Shown here: positions 18,801 to 26,283 of the stretch, piece by piece
How positions within the stretch are numbered: the first letter of the stretch is position 1
Layout: each line of letters begins with the position of its first letter
Assembly (NCBI RefSeq): GCF_900129725.1
Contig: NZ_FQWQ01000003.1
Coordinates: 984,091-1,048,090, forward strand
Length of the DNA stretch: 64,000 nt
Direction of reading: 5' to 3'
DNA from: Chryseolinea serpens
Lineage (GTDB): Bacteria; Bacteroidota; Bacteroidia; Cytophagales; Cyclobacteriaceae
Position numbers and translations under genes: made by a program
Notes under the pieces: model-generated
The model's input: only the letters and a program-made list of their open reading frames with translations
The model's database searches: none
Told to the model about the DNA's origin: nothing

Positions 18801-19480
18801 GGGTTCTCCAAAGCGAAACCTTTCAAACCAGCTATCTCGAAAACAAAGGGAAAGCAGGCTGGTCCCTCAAGCCATTGCCCACGCAAGCCCAGTTCGCCCC
18901 CGTCTGCGGCATCACCACCGGCGACTACGACCACGACGGCCACGCCGATGTGTTGTTAAGCGGCAACGCCTACGACACCGACGTCCTGACCGGCCGCTAC
19001 GACGCCCTCAAAGGCCTCTTGCTAAAAGGCGACGGCAAGGGAAATTTCCACCCGCTCCCCCCAAACCAAACCGGCATCCTCTTGGACGGCAACGCCAAAG
19101 CGCTTGCTGAGCTGATCGATCGCAATGGAAAGACACTTGTGTTGGGGACGCAAAATAACGATACGCTGAAAGTATGGGAAAGCACATCACCCATGCCTAC
19201 CGAAGCCAGCACCATGGAAGCTTCCGCTGTTGGTGATGATCGGTCCGCCTCCGCCGTTGTTGGTGTTCTTCACCAACAACAGATCGTGGCGATCCACCCC
19301 AACGATACCTACGCCATCCTAACCCACACCGACGGCAAACAATCCAAACACGAATTTTGTTATGGTGGCGGATACTTATCTCAATCGTCGCGCAAACTTC
19401 GGATTGCGGGGGATATTGTGAAGGTGATGATTTACAATAGACAAGGTAAATCCAGGACGGTGGATGTTGCATCCCATTGA
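15872..19480 (+). CDS. FG-GAP/VCBS repeat lipoprotein with UnbV (ASPIC) domain
   Basis: A 1202-residue exported protein; the signal ends LTHC, a slightly unusual lipobox with Cys22. I count about fourteen calcium-binding DxDxDG-type loops (for example DINNDGLPD, DYDGDGDLD, DLDNDGRKD), arranged as two beta-propeller-like blocks on either side of an ASPIC/UnbV domain (about 525-595). Bacteroidota encode many of these, often beside SusCD systems, as putative surface carbohydrate- or protein-binding proteins. Odd point: residues about 1129-1137 are encoded by a palindromic hairpin repeat that also occurs outside the gene, and the tail after it (IVAIHP...) is partly repeated downstream. The family's ending (GxYLSQSSRKL) is intact, so the protein is probably functional. 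Confidence 0.88.
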   Translation: MNPSSPRFFALAILACLGLTHCSPNKTQPLMSLLSPGETGIDFSNALYEDENLNILTFEYFYNGAGVGTGDINNDGLPDIFFAANMTGNRLYLNKGHLKFEDITDAAGFKPSGKWATGVSMVDINQDGRLDIYVCYAGPLADPARRANELYINNGDNTFTESAKAYGLADTGHSVQAAFFDYDGDGDLDVYLLTNIMDQTGPNVIRPKRVHGEMINTDRLYRNNGNQTFTDVSKEAGITIEGYGLGVAIQDINHDGWADIYVSNDYLSNDLLYINNRDGTFTDRLAQYFKHTSYSAMGNDVSDFNNDGRLDVMAVDMLPPDNKRQKLMFGSTNYDRYRSEVQYGYTPQFMRNTLQLNDGDDPHGEPLFSEIGQLAGVEATDWSWSPLFADLDNDGRKDLLITNGYPRDITNRDFVNYRMQEFMQQENDQSKKKKMQEALSSIEGAHLPVFAFRNQGDLTFSDQSAVWGFTTPAYSSGAAYADLDGDGDLDYVTNNINGPAFVFENHAEQLTGKNHFLQLNLNGPVGNLQGYGAKVTLYHGDSIQYQEVSPYRGYQSTVEPGLHFGLGKRDAVDSVFIRWPDGKQQTVRTVKANQALALRYIDARPASSQSLPTPGPLFLRADKSRQIIYRHQETEYADFKIQPLLPHKYSESGPGIAVGDVNGDGLEDFFVGGAFKQSGQFFLQRADGTFLQKPLTTTTKYEEDAGVLLFDADGDGDNDLYVVSGGNEFEEGSPYYQDRLYRNDGKGNFSYDAEALPKETATGSCVTAADYDGDGDLDLFVGGRATPHRYPQPGQSFILQNQQGRFTDVTTAIAPEVQHAGMVTAALWTDVDNDNAPDLMITGEWMGIMIFKNNHGKFKPAEGPLAVQHSTGWWNSLQAVDADEDGDTDYIAGNLGLNTKYKTTPEEPVRAYVDDFNHDGTTEAILAYYIQHVNRPAHPRDDLLQQIVQFKKKYQSYKAYSDATVETVIAGTDTKPRVLQSETFQTSYLENKGKAGWSLKPLPTQAQFAPVCGITTGDYDHDGHADVLLSGNAYDTDVLTGRYDALKGLLLKGDGKGNFHPLPPNQTGILLDGNAKALAELIDRNGKTLVLGTQNNDTLKVWESTSPMPTEASTMEASAVGDDRSASAVVGVLHQQQIVAIHPNDTYAILTHTDGKQSKHEFCYGGGYLSQSSRKLRIAGDIVKVMIYNRQGKSRTVDVASH
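19256..19280. repeat. Hairpin repeat copy A, inside the FG-GAP gene
   Basis: A perfect 10-bp inverted repeat, GTTGTTGGTG and CACCAACAAC, around the loop TTCTT. It lies in the reading frame of the FG-GAP lipoprotein gene and is translated as VVGVLHQQQ. Confidence 0.9.
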
Positions 19481-19508
19481 TCCATTCCACCGCCGTTGTT
19501 GGCGCGCC

Positions 19509-19660
19509 GTTGTTGGTGTTCTTCACCAACAACAAATCGTGGCGATCCACACTGACGGCAACAAGCCAGTGGTGGGGGATACTGTGAAGGTGATGATTTA
19601 CAATAGCCAGGACGGTGGATGTCGCATCCATTGACGCCATTCACATGATGCGCTGGAAGG
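19509..19660 (+). pseudogene. Decayed duplicate of the FG-GAP gene 3' end, with hairpin copy B
   Basis: Begins with a perfect hairpin copy (19509-19533, loop TTCTT), followed by the same sequence that follows copy A in the gene (ATCGTGGCGATCCAC). After an internal deletion comes the gene's last stretch (GTGAAGGTGATGATTTACAA, then CCAGGACGGTGGATGT). It has no start and no open frame of its own. This is a truncated second copy of the gene's tail, created by duplication bounded by the hairpin. An extra partial arm (GTTGTTGG) lies at 19495-19502. Confidence 0.8.
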
Positions 19661-19663
19661 AGA

Positions 19664-19760
19664 GTTGTTGGTGAAGAACACCAACAACGGCGTTAGCGTC
19701 GACGGTGGATGTCGGCATCCCATTGATGCAATTCATATTGTGCGCTGGAAAGAATGTTGT
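19664..19760 (+). pseudogene. Third, shorter remnant of the FG-GAP 3' end, with hairpin copy C
   Basis: Hairpin at 19664-19688 with loop AAGAA, i.e. the complement of the TTCTT loop, so it is inverted relative to copies A and B. It is followed by GACGGTGGATGTCG and a tail ending GTGCGCTGGAAAG that closely matches the end of the second copy (GATGCGCTGGAAGG near 19648). A degenerate hairpin (GTTGT then ATCAACAAC) follows at 19756-19773. The 54 bases before the next ATG show nothing further. Confidence 0.7.
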
Positions 19761-19814
19761 GTTCATCAACAACGACGGTAGAACAATAAAAAAAGAACCC
19801 TAAAGAAGATTAAC

Positions 19815-20258
19815 ATGAATAATTCATTGAGACTGGTCCTTCTGCTATTTTCTTGTCTGACGCTGCATCACGTGGATACAAATGCCCAAGACAGGATGGC
19901 CAAAGGAAGACTGGATAGTATTGGTGTGTCCCTTGTAAATTTTTTCAAGGACCGCGGATATTTCGAAAAAGACAAAAGTGTCGAAAAGTGCCTCAAGACC
20001 ATATATGGTAGTGATATGCTCTCCACCAAGTTGCTCGGCGATGATCCGATCGGCATCTACACCGTGGGGGTCTTGATCAGTCGCGCGCGTCGCTTCGTTC
20101 TTATCGTCGATTCCAAGGGCTGGAAAATTGAAAACAATGGAGCCTTGTCAGAACTCGAAGACATGACCGCGTTCTTCCGGCGGCATCGTGTAAGCAATAG
20201 CGACATCGATAAATATTTGAGGGCGGTGTTGCTGATTCATGAGTATAATGAGAAGTAG
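19815..20258 (+). CDS. Secreted hypothetical protein
   Basis: A 147-residue protein with a clear Sec signal peptide (hydrophobic core about 6-18, cleavage probably after TNA near 24). The mature part is charged, about 120 residues, with no motif I recognise and no cysteine pair. It sits between hairpin-repeat copies and is preceded by an A-rich leader. Codon use resembles the neighbours, so it is likely a real gene; function unknown. Confidence 0.65.
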   Translation: MNNSLRLVLLLFSCLTLHHVDTNAQDRMAKGRLDSIGVSLVNFFKDRGYFEKDKSVEKCLKTIYGSDMLSTKLLGDDPIGIYTVGVLISRARRFVLIVDSKGWKIENNGALSELEDMTAFFRRHRVSNSDIDKYLRAVLLIHEYNEK

Positions 20259-20320
20259 GGGTGATCAACGCCTCCGAATAAGGCTGGTTTATTTTAATGT
20301 TCACTCGCACACCGAAAGAA

Positions 20321-20343
20321 GTTGTTGGTGGGACACCAACAAC
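20321..20343. repeat. Hairpin repeat copy D
   Basis: A perfect 10-bp inverted repeat GTTGTTGGTG/CACCAACAAC with the three-base loop GGA, between two convergent genes. The loop differs from the TTCTT form. Confidence 0.88.
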
Positions 20344-20481
20344 GGCGGTGGAGGTCCTATTATAGCAACTGGAAATTTAGTAACACATCCCGGAATGCTT
20401 AGCCAACACATTGCTGAAGACCAGGACTTGCCAGGGCACATCCCCAGCCTTTGAGTATACGCTCCACTGTGGTCACACCCG

Positions 20482-20504
20482 GTTGTTGGTGTCCCACCAA
20501 CAAC
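20482..20504. repeat. Hairpin repeat copy E, inverted form of copy D
   Basis: The same 10-bp arms with the loop TCC, the complement of GGA. Copy E is therefore copy D in the other orientation, 138 bp away. Confidence 0.88.
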
Positions 20505-20544
20505 CACCATTCAGCTACAAGCGCCCTCCACCATCACCCCCGCC

Positions 20545-20627
20545 GTTGTTGGTGCCCCCGCCGTTGTTGGTGTTCCCCTGCCGTTGTTGGTGTTCCCCCG
20601 CCGTTGTTGGTGTTCTTCACCAACAAC
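20545..20627 (+). repeat. Tandem array of hairpin left arms ending in hairpin copy F
   Basis: The left arm GTTGTTGGTG occurs at 20545, 20563, 20583 and 20603, spaced 18, 20 and 20 bp, each preceded by CC(G/T)CC-like sequence and separated by C-rich linkers. Only the last (20603-20627) is completed by TTCTT and CACCAACAAC. The 412-bp gap 20259-20670 otherwise holds no gene. Confidence 0.88.
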
Positions 20628-20670
20628 TCAGCTGCCAAATGTTCTCCACGACCACCACACACCAATCAAC

Positions 20671-21072
20671 CTACTTAATCCTCGAAAAATACCTCAACTC
20701 ATACCGCACCTGCCCCTTCCCCGGAAACACCGGCTGCATCTCCTTCCTTAGTACCATATGCTCATCATCAAGCTTCACCACCTGATATTTCGACAACAGC
20801 TTTTTATCCAAACTCCGATGCACCAACGAATCCGACGCAGGCATCTCATAAAAAAAGAAACGAAATTCAGCTTCCCGGGTCATCCTTAACCTGCCGTCGG
20901 GTTGATAATGTTGAAGTGGTTCTTCTTCCGTGTCGGTTCGCGTATAACCGAAGCCATTGTAAAAACTATAAACGGAATCTATTTTCCACGACCCCTGAAG
21001 CAGTTCGCGTTTATCGGGTGCACAAGAAGCCAGAAGAATAATAAGGACAAGCGGGGTGAGGGTGGTTTTCAT
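20671..21072 (-). CDS. Small hypothetical lipoprotein
   Basis: A 133-residue protein from the ATG at 21072 (MKTTLTPL), chosen because it directly precedes a lipoprotein signal (hydrophobic core then LLASC, Cys at about 18). The mature part begins with RELLQGSWKIDSVYSF, similar to the opening strand of lipocalin-like or DUF4488-type proteins (G-x-W near the N-terminus), and is beta-rich. Probably an exported small beta-barrel lipoprotein; ligand unknown. Confidence 0.7.
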   Translation of the reverse strand: MKTTLTPLVLIILLASCAPDKRELLQGSWKIDSVYSFYNGFGYTRTDTEEEPLQHYQPDGRLRMTREAEFRFFFYEMPASDSLVHRSLDKKLLSKYQVVKLDDEHMVLRKEMQPVFPGKGQVRYELRYFSRIK

Positions 21073-21208
21073 AGCAATTAACTTTTTTAAGGCCACATAA
21101 GACAGGCGCCGGTAAGATACAGAATAAATATCCCGCAGAACTCACCAGCGCCTTCCTTACAATTGTTTCACACGCCTTGCCTTTTCACAAATCCCGTTTG
21201 GGCTCCAT

Positions 21209-21241
21209 TTTCATTTGCCCGGGCGTGACGGGCAAATGAAA
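21209..21241 (-). terminator. Strong hairpin after the SusD gene
   Basis: A perfect 12-bp inverted repeat (TTTCATTTGCCC and GGGCAAATGAAA) with a nine-base loop, 11 bp beyond the SusD stop. There is no long T run, so it may terminate weakly or protect the 3' end of the message. Confidence 0.55.
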
Positions 21242-21252
21242 TCATGCGTTTA

Positions 21253-22719
21253 TCAATAATTGGAATTCTGTTTCAATGTACCTGCGCTCAAGTCGACCTC
21301 GCGTTGCGGCAGGGGAAAGTAATAATGTTTCGGGCGCACAAAGGTCCGGCCCGGTTTGAAGGGACCGCGGTCTTGAGCGTAGAGCGTCACGATGTCGACG
21401 AGCCCGGCTTTATCCCAGCGCATCAAATCCTGGTGGCGGTCGTTTTCGCCGGCCAACTCTACACGGCGTTCGTGCATGATGTCGGCCATGGTGGCGCCGG
21501 TTTTTTCGGACAATCCTACGCGTTTCCGCACGGCGTTCAATTCATCGTCGCCATTCTGACCGGAGCGGATCTTCGCTTCGGCAACCAGCAAATAAACGTC
21601 AGCCGAACGCAACCAAGGCGCATTCAAACTTTGGCTCATGTCGCCATTAGCGGTGAAGTTGGTGTACTTGCGGAAGGCATAGCCCGTGAGTCGGGTATCG
21701 CCTGCTTTGAAAGTATAAACGCTATCCTTCATGATCGTCACCTGGTCGCCGGGTTTGAAAATGGAATAATCCAGGCGCGGGTCGTTGGGCTCGAATTCGT
21801 CTACGAGATCCTGGATGGGTTCGTGGAAACCCCAGCCGCCCAAGCCACCGGGTGTGTGATAGAACGCGGGAGAATCATCCGTTGTCCATCCGCCTTCGTA
21901 TTGCAAGCCGTAGAGAACTTCGGGATTGTTTTCGGTGGCGAGTTGGAAGTTGTCCCCAAAGCTATCGGCCAATTTATACGTCGCGCTGTTGGTGATGTTG
22001 GCTCCGGCGGCAATGGCTTTGGCCCATTGTTCCTCGTAGACATACAGCTTGGTGAGGAAACCATAGGCCGAGCCTTTGGTCACACGACCCAGGTCTTCGC
22101 CCGTGTAGGAAGCGGGGAGCATGTTCGCAGCATTCTGAAAATCCGCTTCGGCTTGCGCCCGCACTTCTTCCAGCGACGACTTGTCTTTGTTGAAATTGTT
22201 GGCCACGACATCGGCTTCGAGTATGAGGGGCACCTCGCCCCAGATCACCGACAAGCGCCAGTAAGCAAAGCCTCTCAGAAAATAGGCCTCGCCCATGCAG
22301 CGCGTACGCAGCGATTCGTCCATCACCACTTTCGGTGCGTTCATCAGCACGGCGTTGGCGCGTTGGATCACCTCGTATTTGGTCGACCACGTGTTGAGGA
22401 TGTGCGTGTTGGAGGCGTTGAAAGTGAAGAGCTCCAACTGTGCTTCGGCGTCGCCGTGGTCACCGGCGCGGACCATGTCGTCCGAGCTGTTGTCAAAGGT
22501 GTATTCGGTGTGGGCAAAACCATCTTCATCCAGCAAGGGCGTATAGATGGCGTTGGTGGCCGCTACGACGTCGTCGCCGTTGCGCCAGAATTGGCTGGAA
22601 GTGATCTGGCCGTAAGGTGTGGAGTCGAGCAAGTTTTCCTGGCATCCGCTCAGGAGCACGAAACAGCACAATCCTGCAGCGCCGATGATCTTCGTTATGG
22701 ATACGTTATTCTTTTTCAT
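21253..22719 (-). CDS. SusD/RagB family nutrient-binding outer-membrane lipoprotein
   Basis: A 488-residue protein with a lipoprotein signal (LLSGC, Cys about 26) and the SusD pattern: ENLLDSTPYG opening, SSQFWRNGDDVVAATNAIY, TPR-like helices with RCMGEAYFLRGFAYWRL, and a C-terminal ERRVELAGENDRHQDLMRW. SusD proteins sit on the cell surface as the lid of a SusC pore and bind the ligand, usually a glycan. Four bases separate it from the SusC stop. No glycoside hydrolase is adjacent, so the ligand cannot be deduced. Confidence 0.93.
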   Translation of the reverse strand: MKKNNVSITKIIGAAGLCCFVLLSGCQENLLDSTPYGQITSSQFWRNGDDVVAATNAIYTPLLDEDGFAHTEYTFDNSSDDMVRAGDHGDAEAQLELFTFNASNTHILNTWSTKYEVIQRANAVLMNAPKVVMDESLRTRCMGEAYFLRGFAYWRLSVIWGEVPLILEADVVANNFNKDKSSLEEVRAQAEADFQNAANMLPASYTGEDLGRVTKGSAYGFLTKLYVYEEQWAKAIAAGANITNSATYKLADSFGDNFQLATENNPEVLYGLQYEGGWTTDDSPAFYHTPGGLGGWGFHEPIQDLVDEFEPNDPRLDYSIFKPGDQVTIMKDSVYTFKAGDTRLTGYAFRKYTNFTANGDMSQSLNAPWLRSADVYLLVAEAKIRSGQNGDDELNAVRKRVGLSEKTGATMADIMHERRVELAGENDRHQDLMRWDKAGLVDIVTLYAQDRGPFKPGRTFVRPKHYYFPLPQREVDLSAGTLKQNSNY

Positions 22720-22723
22720 AGGA

Positions 22724-25700
22724 TTAAAAAGTCAGGGTTGCACCGATGGTAAACGTTCTTGACAAAGGATATTGCGCATAGTCAACATTCACTTGCGTGT
22801 ATTGACCACCCGAACGGTTTCCTTCGGCATAACCTAGTTCCGGGTTGAGGCCTTTGTATTTCGTGATGGTGAACACGTTTTGTCCCGACACATAGAAGCG
22901 GGCCGACGAGAGACGGAGGGTTTCCGATACCGTGCGGGGAAGCGTGTAGCCCAGCGTGATATTTTTCAACCGGAAAAACGCACCGTTTTCCACAAACAAG
23001 TTCGATGTGCGGAAGTTCAGGTTGGGGTCCGTAGCACTCATGCGCGGAATACTGTTGCTGGTGCCGTCGCCGTGCCAGCGACCCGTGGCTTCCTGATACA
23101 TGTTGAACGAATAGGCAGCATTGAGGCCTTGCATCCGGTCTGCGTTGTAGAGGTCTACGCCCGCTACGCCCAGGAAGAACAGGTTCAAGTCGAATCCCTT
23201 GTAGCCCAAGCCGGCATTGATACCATAGGTTACTTTCGGGTTGGGGTTGCCCAGGATCACGCGGTCTTTGTCGTCGATCACGCCGTCGCCATTCTGATCT
23301 ACGAAACGGACATCACCGGGGTGAATGAGACCATCGGTCCGGCGGCTGTCTTTGGCAATGTTTGGATCGCTGTCGATCTGCGATTGATTTTGATATAAAC
23401 CATCGGCACGCCAGCCGTAGAAGGTACCGTAGGGATTGCCCACATACGAGCGGGTGATCTCCTGGTCGGTGCGGCCATAGGTCTGCGAGGCCAGGAAGCT
23501 ACCCGGTGTCAGCAATTGGGTTACGGTATTCTTGATGAAGGTGGCGTTACCGCTCAGGGTATACGTCAGGTCGCCGGTGGTTTTCCGGTACGATACTTCC
23601 ACTTCAAGACCTTTGTTGCGCATCTGGCCTACGTTCTGGTCGGGGATGGACGCTTTGCCCAGGGTTCCCAACGAAGGCGGCGACAGCAGCATTTTCTTCG
23701 TGTCTTTAATGAAGTAAGCCAAGGTGAAGAGCAGGCGGTTGTCGAGCACGCCGGCATCGAGTCCGATGTTGGTCATCTGGGCAGTTTCCCATCCCATGTA
23801 AGGGTTGGGAATGCGCGCTTGCGCGGAACCCTTTATCTGGCTTTGCGGATCAGAACCCAGCGCATAGTTGTTATACGTTCCACCGTTGCGGATCAGTGCG
23901 AGGTATTGTAGCGAAGCCACATTCTGATTACCCAATTGTCCCCAGCCTCCGGTCAACTTCAGGTTGCTGAAGAACGGCAGGGCATTTTTGATAAAGGTCT
24001 CTTCCGACAAACGCCAGCCCAAAGAGAAGGCGGGGAAATAACCCCAGCGGTATCCTTGAGCGAAACGCGACGAACCATCGGCGCGGAATGTTGCGGTGAG
24101 CAGGTAACGATCTTTGAATGCGTAGTTCACGCGGCCGAACGCCGACTGCAGTGCATCGTAGGTGCGGCCACCGTTGTCAGACCCAAGGTTGACGATCGTC
24201 CCGGCTTGTGACATATAGCGCAGCGTGGGGTCTTCGCTGGGGAATTCGCGTCCGATCTCTTTCGAGTAAATGTCTTTGAATGTCTGCGAGGTATAACCGG
24301 CCACGGCACCGATCTGGTGGTCGCCGATCTCCTTGTTGTAAGACAGGAAGTACTCTTGCAAAAATGCCCAGTACTTTTCGTTGGTCAACGTCAACTGGTT
24401 GTAGTTGGTTTGCCGGTACTGGTTGTCGACCTTCACTTCAAAGTTGTGCGAATCCAGGAATGACGCATCCATGGCCAGGTTGGCTTTCACCTTCAGGCCT
24501 TTGATAATTTCATATTCACCGTTAACGCTACCTAAAACACGATTGCGCGCGTAGTTCACGTCTTGTACATCGATGGTGTACAACGGGTTGTTGATGTCAC
24601 CAAAACCGGGAATGCTCGAGCTGTAGGTGCCGTCGGGATTTTTTACGGGCAAGCCGGGATGGAAGCGAATGGCGCTCCACAACAGACCGGTTTGTGCCGA
24701 CGGTGCGTTGGGTGCGTTGGCACTGATGTCGCTGTTGCTGTTGGTGTTGGTGAACTGCAGGCTTTGACCGATTTTCAGTTTCTCGCCGATCTTATGATCG
24801 CTGTTGATGCGGAAGGTATATCGCTTGTAGTACGATTTTCCGATGATACCCTTTTCGTCATATTTTCCACCAGAGATGGCGAAGGAAGAATATTTGCCAC
24901 CCCCGCGGATCGAGAGATCGATGTTGTTGGTGGTTCCACGCTTGAAAACTTCGTCTTGCCAATTGGTCTTCTGGGTTTGATACTGAGGATCTTTCCAGAT
25001 GGCCGGGATGGTGGAACCATCGGGCGTATCGTTGGTGTAGGCCTCTGTCTTCAATTGTGTGTAGGTGGGCGCATCCAATACATCGATGGTTTTGATGCGA
25101 CGTGAGCTGCCGGTGTACGCGTTGAGCGTGAACTTCAGTTTGTCGTCAAACTTGCCGCGCTTGGTCGTGATGAGCACCACGCCGTTGGCAGCACGGGTAC
25201 CATAGATGGCGGAAGCGGATGCATCTTTCAGTACGTCCATCGATTCGATGTCGTTGGGATTCACATCGTTCATCGATCCGGCGGGTACACCGTCGATGAC
25301 GATCAAGGGATCGGCGTTGTTCACCGTTCCAAGACCCCGGATGCGGATAGAACCGGCATTGCCCGGTGCGCCGCCGTTACGAACGACGTTAACACCGGCT
25401 GCACGTCCTTGAAGTGCTTGCTGTGCGCCGCCGGAAGGGATGTTCTCAAAATCAGAGCCCTTCACAACGGACACCGATCCCGTAACATCTTTCTTGTCTT
25501 GTGTACCATAACCCACCACGACCACTTCAGACAAGGTCTTGGCATCGGGTTCCATCTGGATACTCAACGTCGTTTGATTGTTGAGGACAACTTCCTGCGT
25601 GAGGTATCCGATAAACGTGAAGACCAACACCGCGTCGTCGTTGGGTACGGACAAAGAAAAATTACCCTCTGCATCGGTCACGGCGCCGATGGTTGTGCCT

Positions 25701-26251
25701 TTCACCACCACGTTCACACCGGGTAGTGAGCTTCCGAATTCATCCTTCACGGTGCCGGTCACCACGGTGGCCATCATCGTAGGCTGCTCGTACACAAACA
25801 GCGGTTGGTTAGCCACCCATGCCACACCGGTCGGCCGCGTCTTTGCCGAGGCGGTGAGCACGCCCGCAGGTTTCTCGTGCGGCGTGACTTCCGTCAGGGT
25901 GATCTGTTTCTTTTTGATGCGATAGGTCACGTTCGTGCCGGTGAGCAAAATGCTCAGCACTTCTTCAATATTCTGCGACCGGATATAGATGGTCACTTCT
26001 TTTTGAATATCCTGAAGCTGGCTGTCGTTCACCACGAAATGATAGTTGGTCTGGCGTTCGATCTCTTTCAGGGCCTTTTTCAGCGGCGTGTTTTTCAGGT
26101 TCAGTTCAATCACGGCTGCGGTAGGGGCGCCGCCGTTGGGATTTGCCTGAACCTCTCTCACCAGGAAGGTCATCAGCAAGGCTATGCCAAGCAGCACACC
26201 TCGCCTGAAGCCGTTCCCCGGTTTCCTGTTCTCACGGTAGTTGATCTCCAT
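22724..26251 (-). CDS. SusC/RagA TonB-linked outer-membrane transporter with N-terminal signalling domain
   Basis: A 1175-residue protein. Order: signal peptide (about 20-37), secretin/TonB N-terminal STN domain (about 47-110, LKNTPLKKALKEIERQTNYHF), carboxypeptidase-regulatory domain (about 160-240), TonB plug (about 245-365, GTQDKKDVTGSV and YGTRAANGVVLITTK), then the 22-strand barrel. An STN domain marks transducers that contact a FecR anti-sigma factor, and FecR and an ECF sigma are encoded just upstream. It would thus import its ligand and report its presence. Length is normal for the family. Confidence 0.94.
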   Translation of the reverse strand: MEINYRENRKPGNGFRRGVLLGIALLMTFLVREVQANPNGGAPTAAVIELNLKNTPLKKALKEIERQTNYHFVVNDSQLQDIQKEVTIYIRSQNIEEVLSILLTGTNVTYRIKKKQITLTEVTPHEKPAGVLTASAKTRPTGVAWVANQPLFVYEQPTMMATVVTGTVKDEFGSSLPGVNVVVKGTTIGAVTDAEGNFSLSVPNDDAVLVFTFIGYLTQEVVLNNQTTLSIQMEPDAKTLSEVVVVGYGTQDKKDVTGSVSVVKGSDFENIPSGGAQQALQGRAAGVNVVRNGGAPGNAGSIRIRGLGTVNNADPLIVIDGVPAGSMNDVNPNDIESMDVLKDASASAIYGTRAANGVVLITTKRGKFDDKLKFTLNAYTGSSRRIKTIDVLDAPTYTQLKTEAYTNDTPDGSTIPAIWKDPQYQTQKTNWQDEVFKRGTTNNIDLSIRGGGKYSSFAISGGKYDEKGIIGKSYYKRYTFRINSDHKIGEKLKIGQSLQFTNTNSNSDISANAPNAPSAQTGLLWSAIRFHPGLPVKNPDGTYSSSIPGFGDINNPLYTIDVQDVNYARNRVLGSVNGEYEIIKGLKVKANLAMDASFLDSHNFEVKVDNQYRQTNYNQLTLTNEKYWAFLQEYFLSYNKEIGDHQIGAVAGYTSQTFKDIYSKEIGREFPSEDPTLRYMSQAGTIVNLGSDNGGRTYDALQSAFGRVNYAFKDRYLLTATFRADGSSRFAQGYRWGYFPAFSLGWRLSEETFIKNALPFFSNLKLTGGWGQLGNQNVASLQYLALIRNGGTYNNYALGSDPQSQIKGSAQARIPNPYMGWETAQMTNIGLDAGVLDNRLLFTLAYFIKDTKKMLLSPPSLGTLGKASIPDQNVGQMRNKGLEVEVSYRKTTGDLTYTLSGNATFIKNTVTQLLTPGSFLASQTYGRTDQEITRSYVGNPYGTFYGWRADGLYQNQSQIDSDPNIAKDSRRTDGLIHPGDVRFVDQNGDGVIDDKDRVILGNPNPKVTYGINAGLGYKGFDLNLFFLGVAGVDLYNADRMQGLNAAYSFNMYQEATGRWHGDGTSNSIPRMSATDPNLNFRTSNLFVENGAFFRLKNITLGYTLPRTVSETLRLSSARFYVSGQNVFTITKYKGLNPELGYAEGNRSGGQYTQVNVDYAQYPLSRTFTIGATLTF

Positions 26252-26283
26252 AGGGTAAATAGTTTGCGTTGTTAGGTTTGCGT

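Noticed and set aside
20545-20627. Possible CRISPR array
   Set aside because: Units are only 18-20 bp with nearly identical C-rich linkers rather than unique spacers, and no cas gene is present.
21244-22752. 502-codon open frame on the plus strand opposite SusD
   Set aside because: Antisense shadow of a clear SusD gene; no recognisable protein features.
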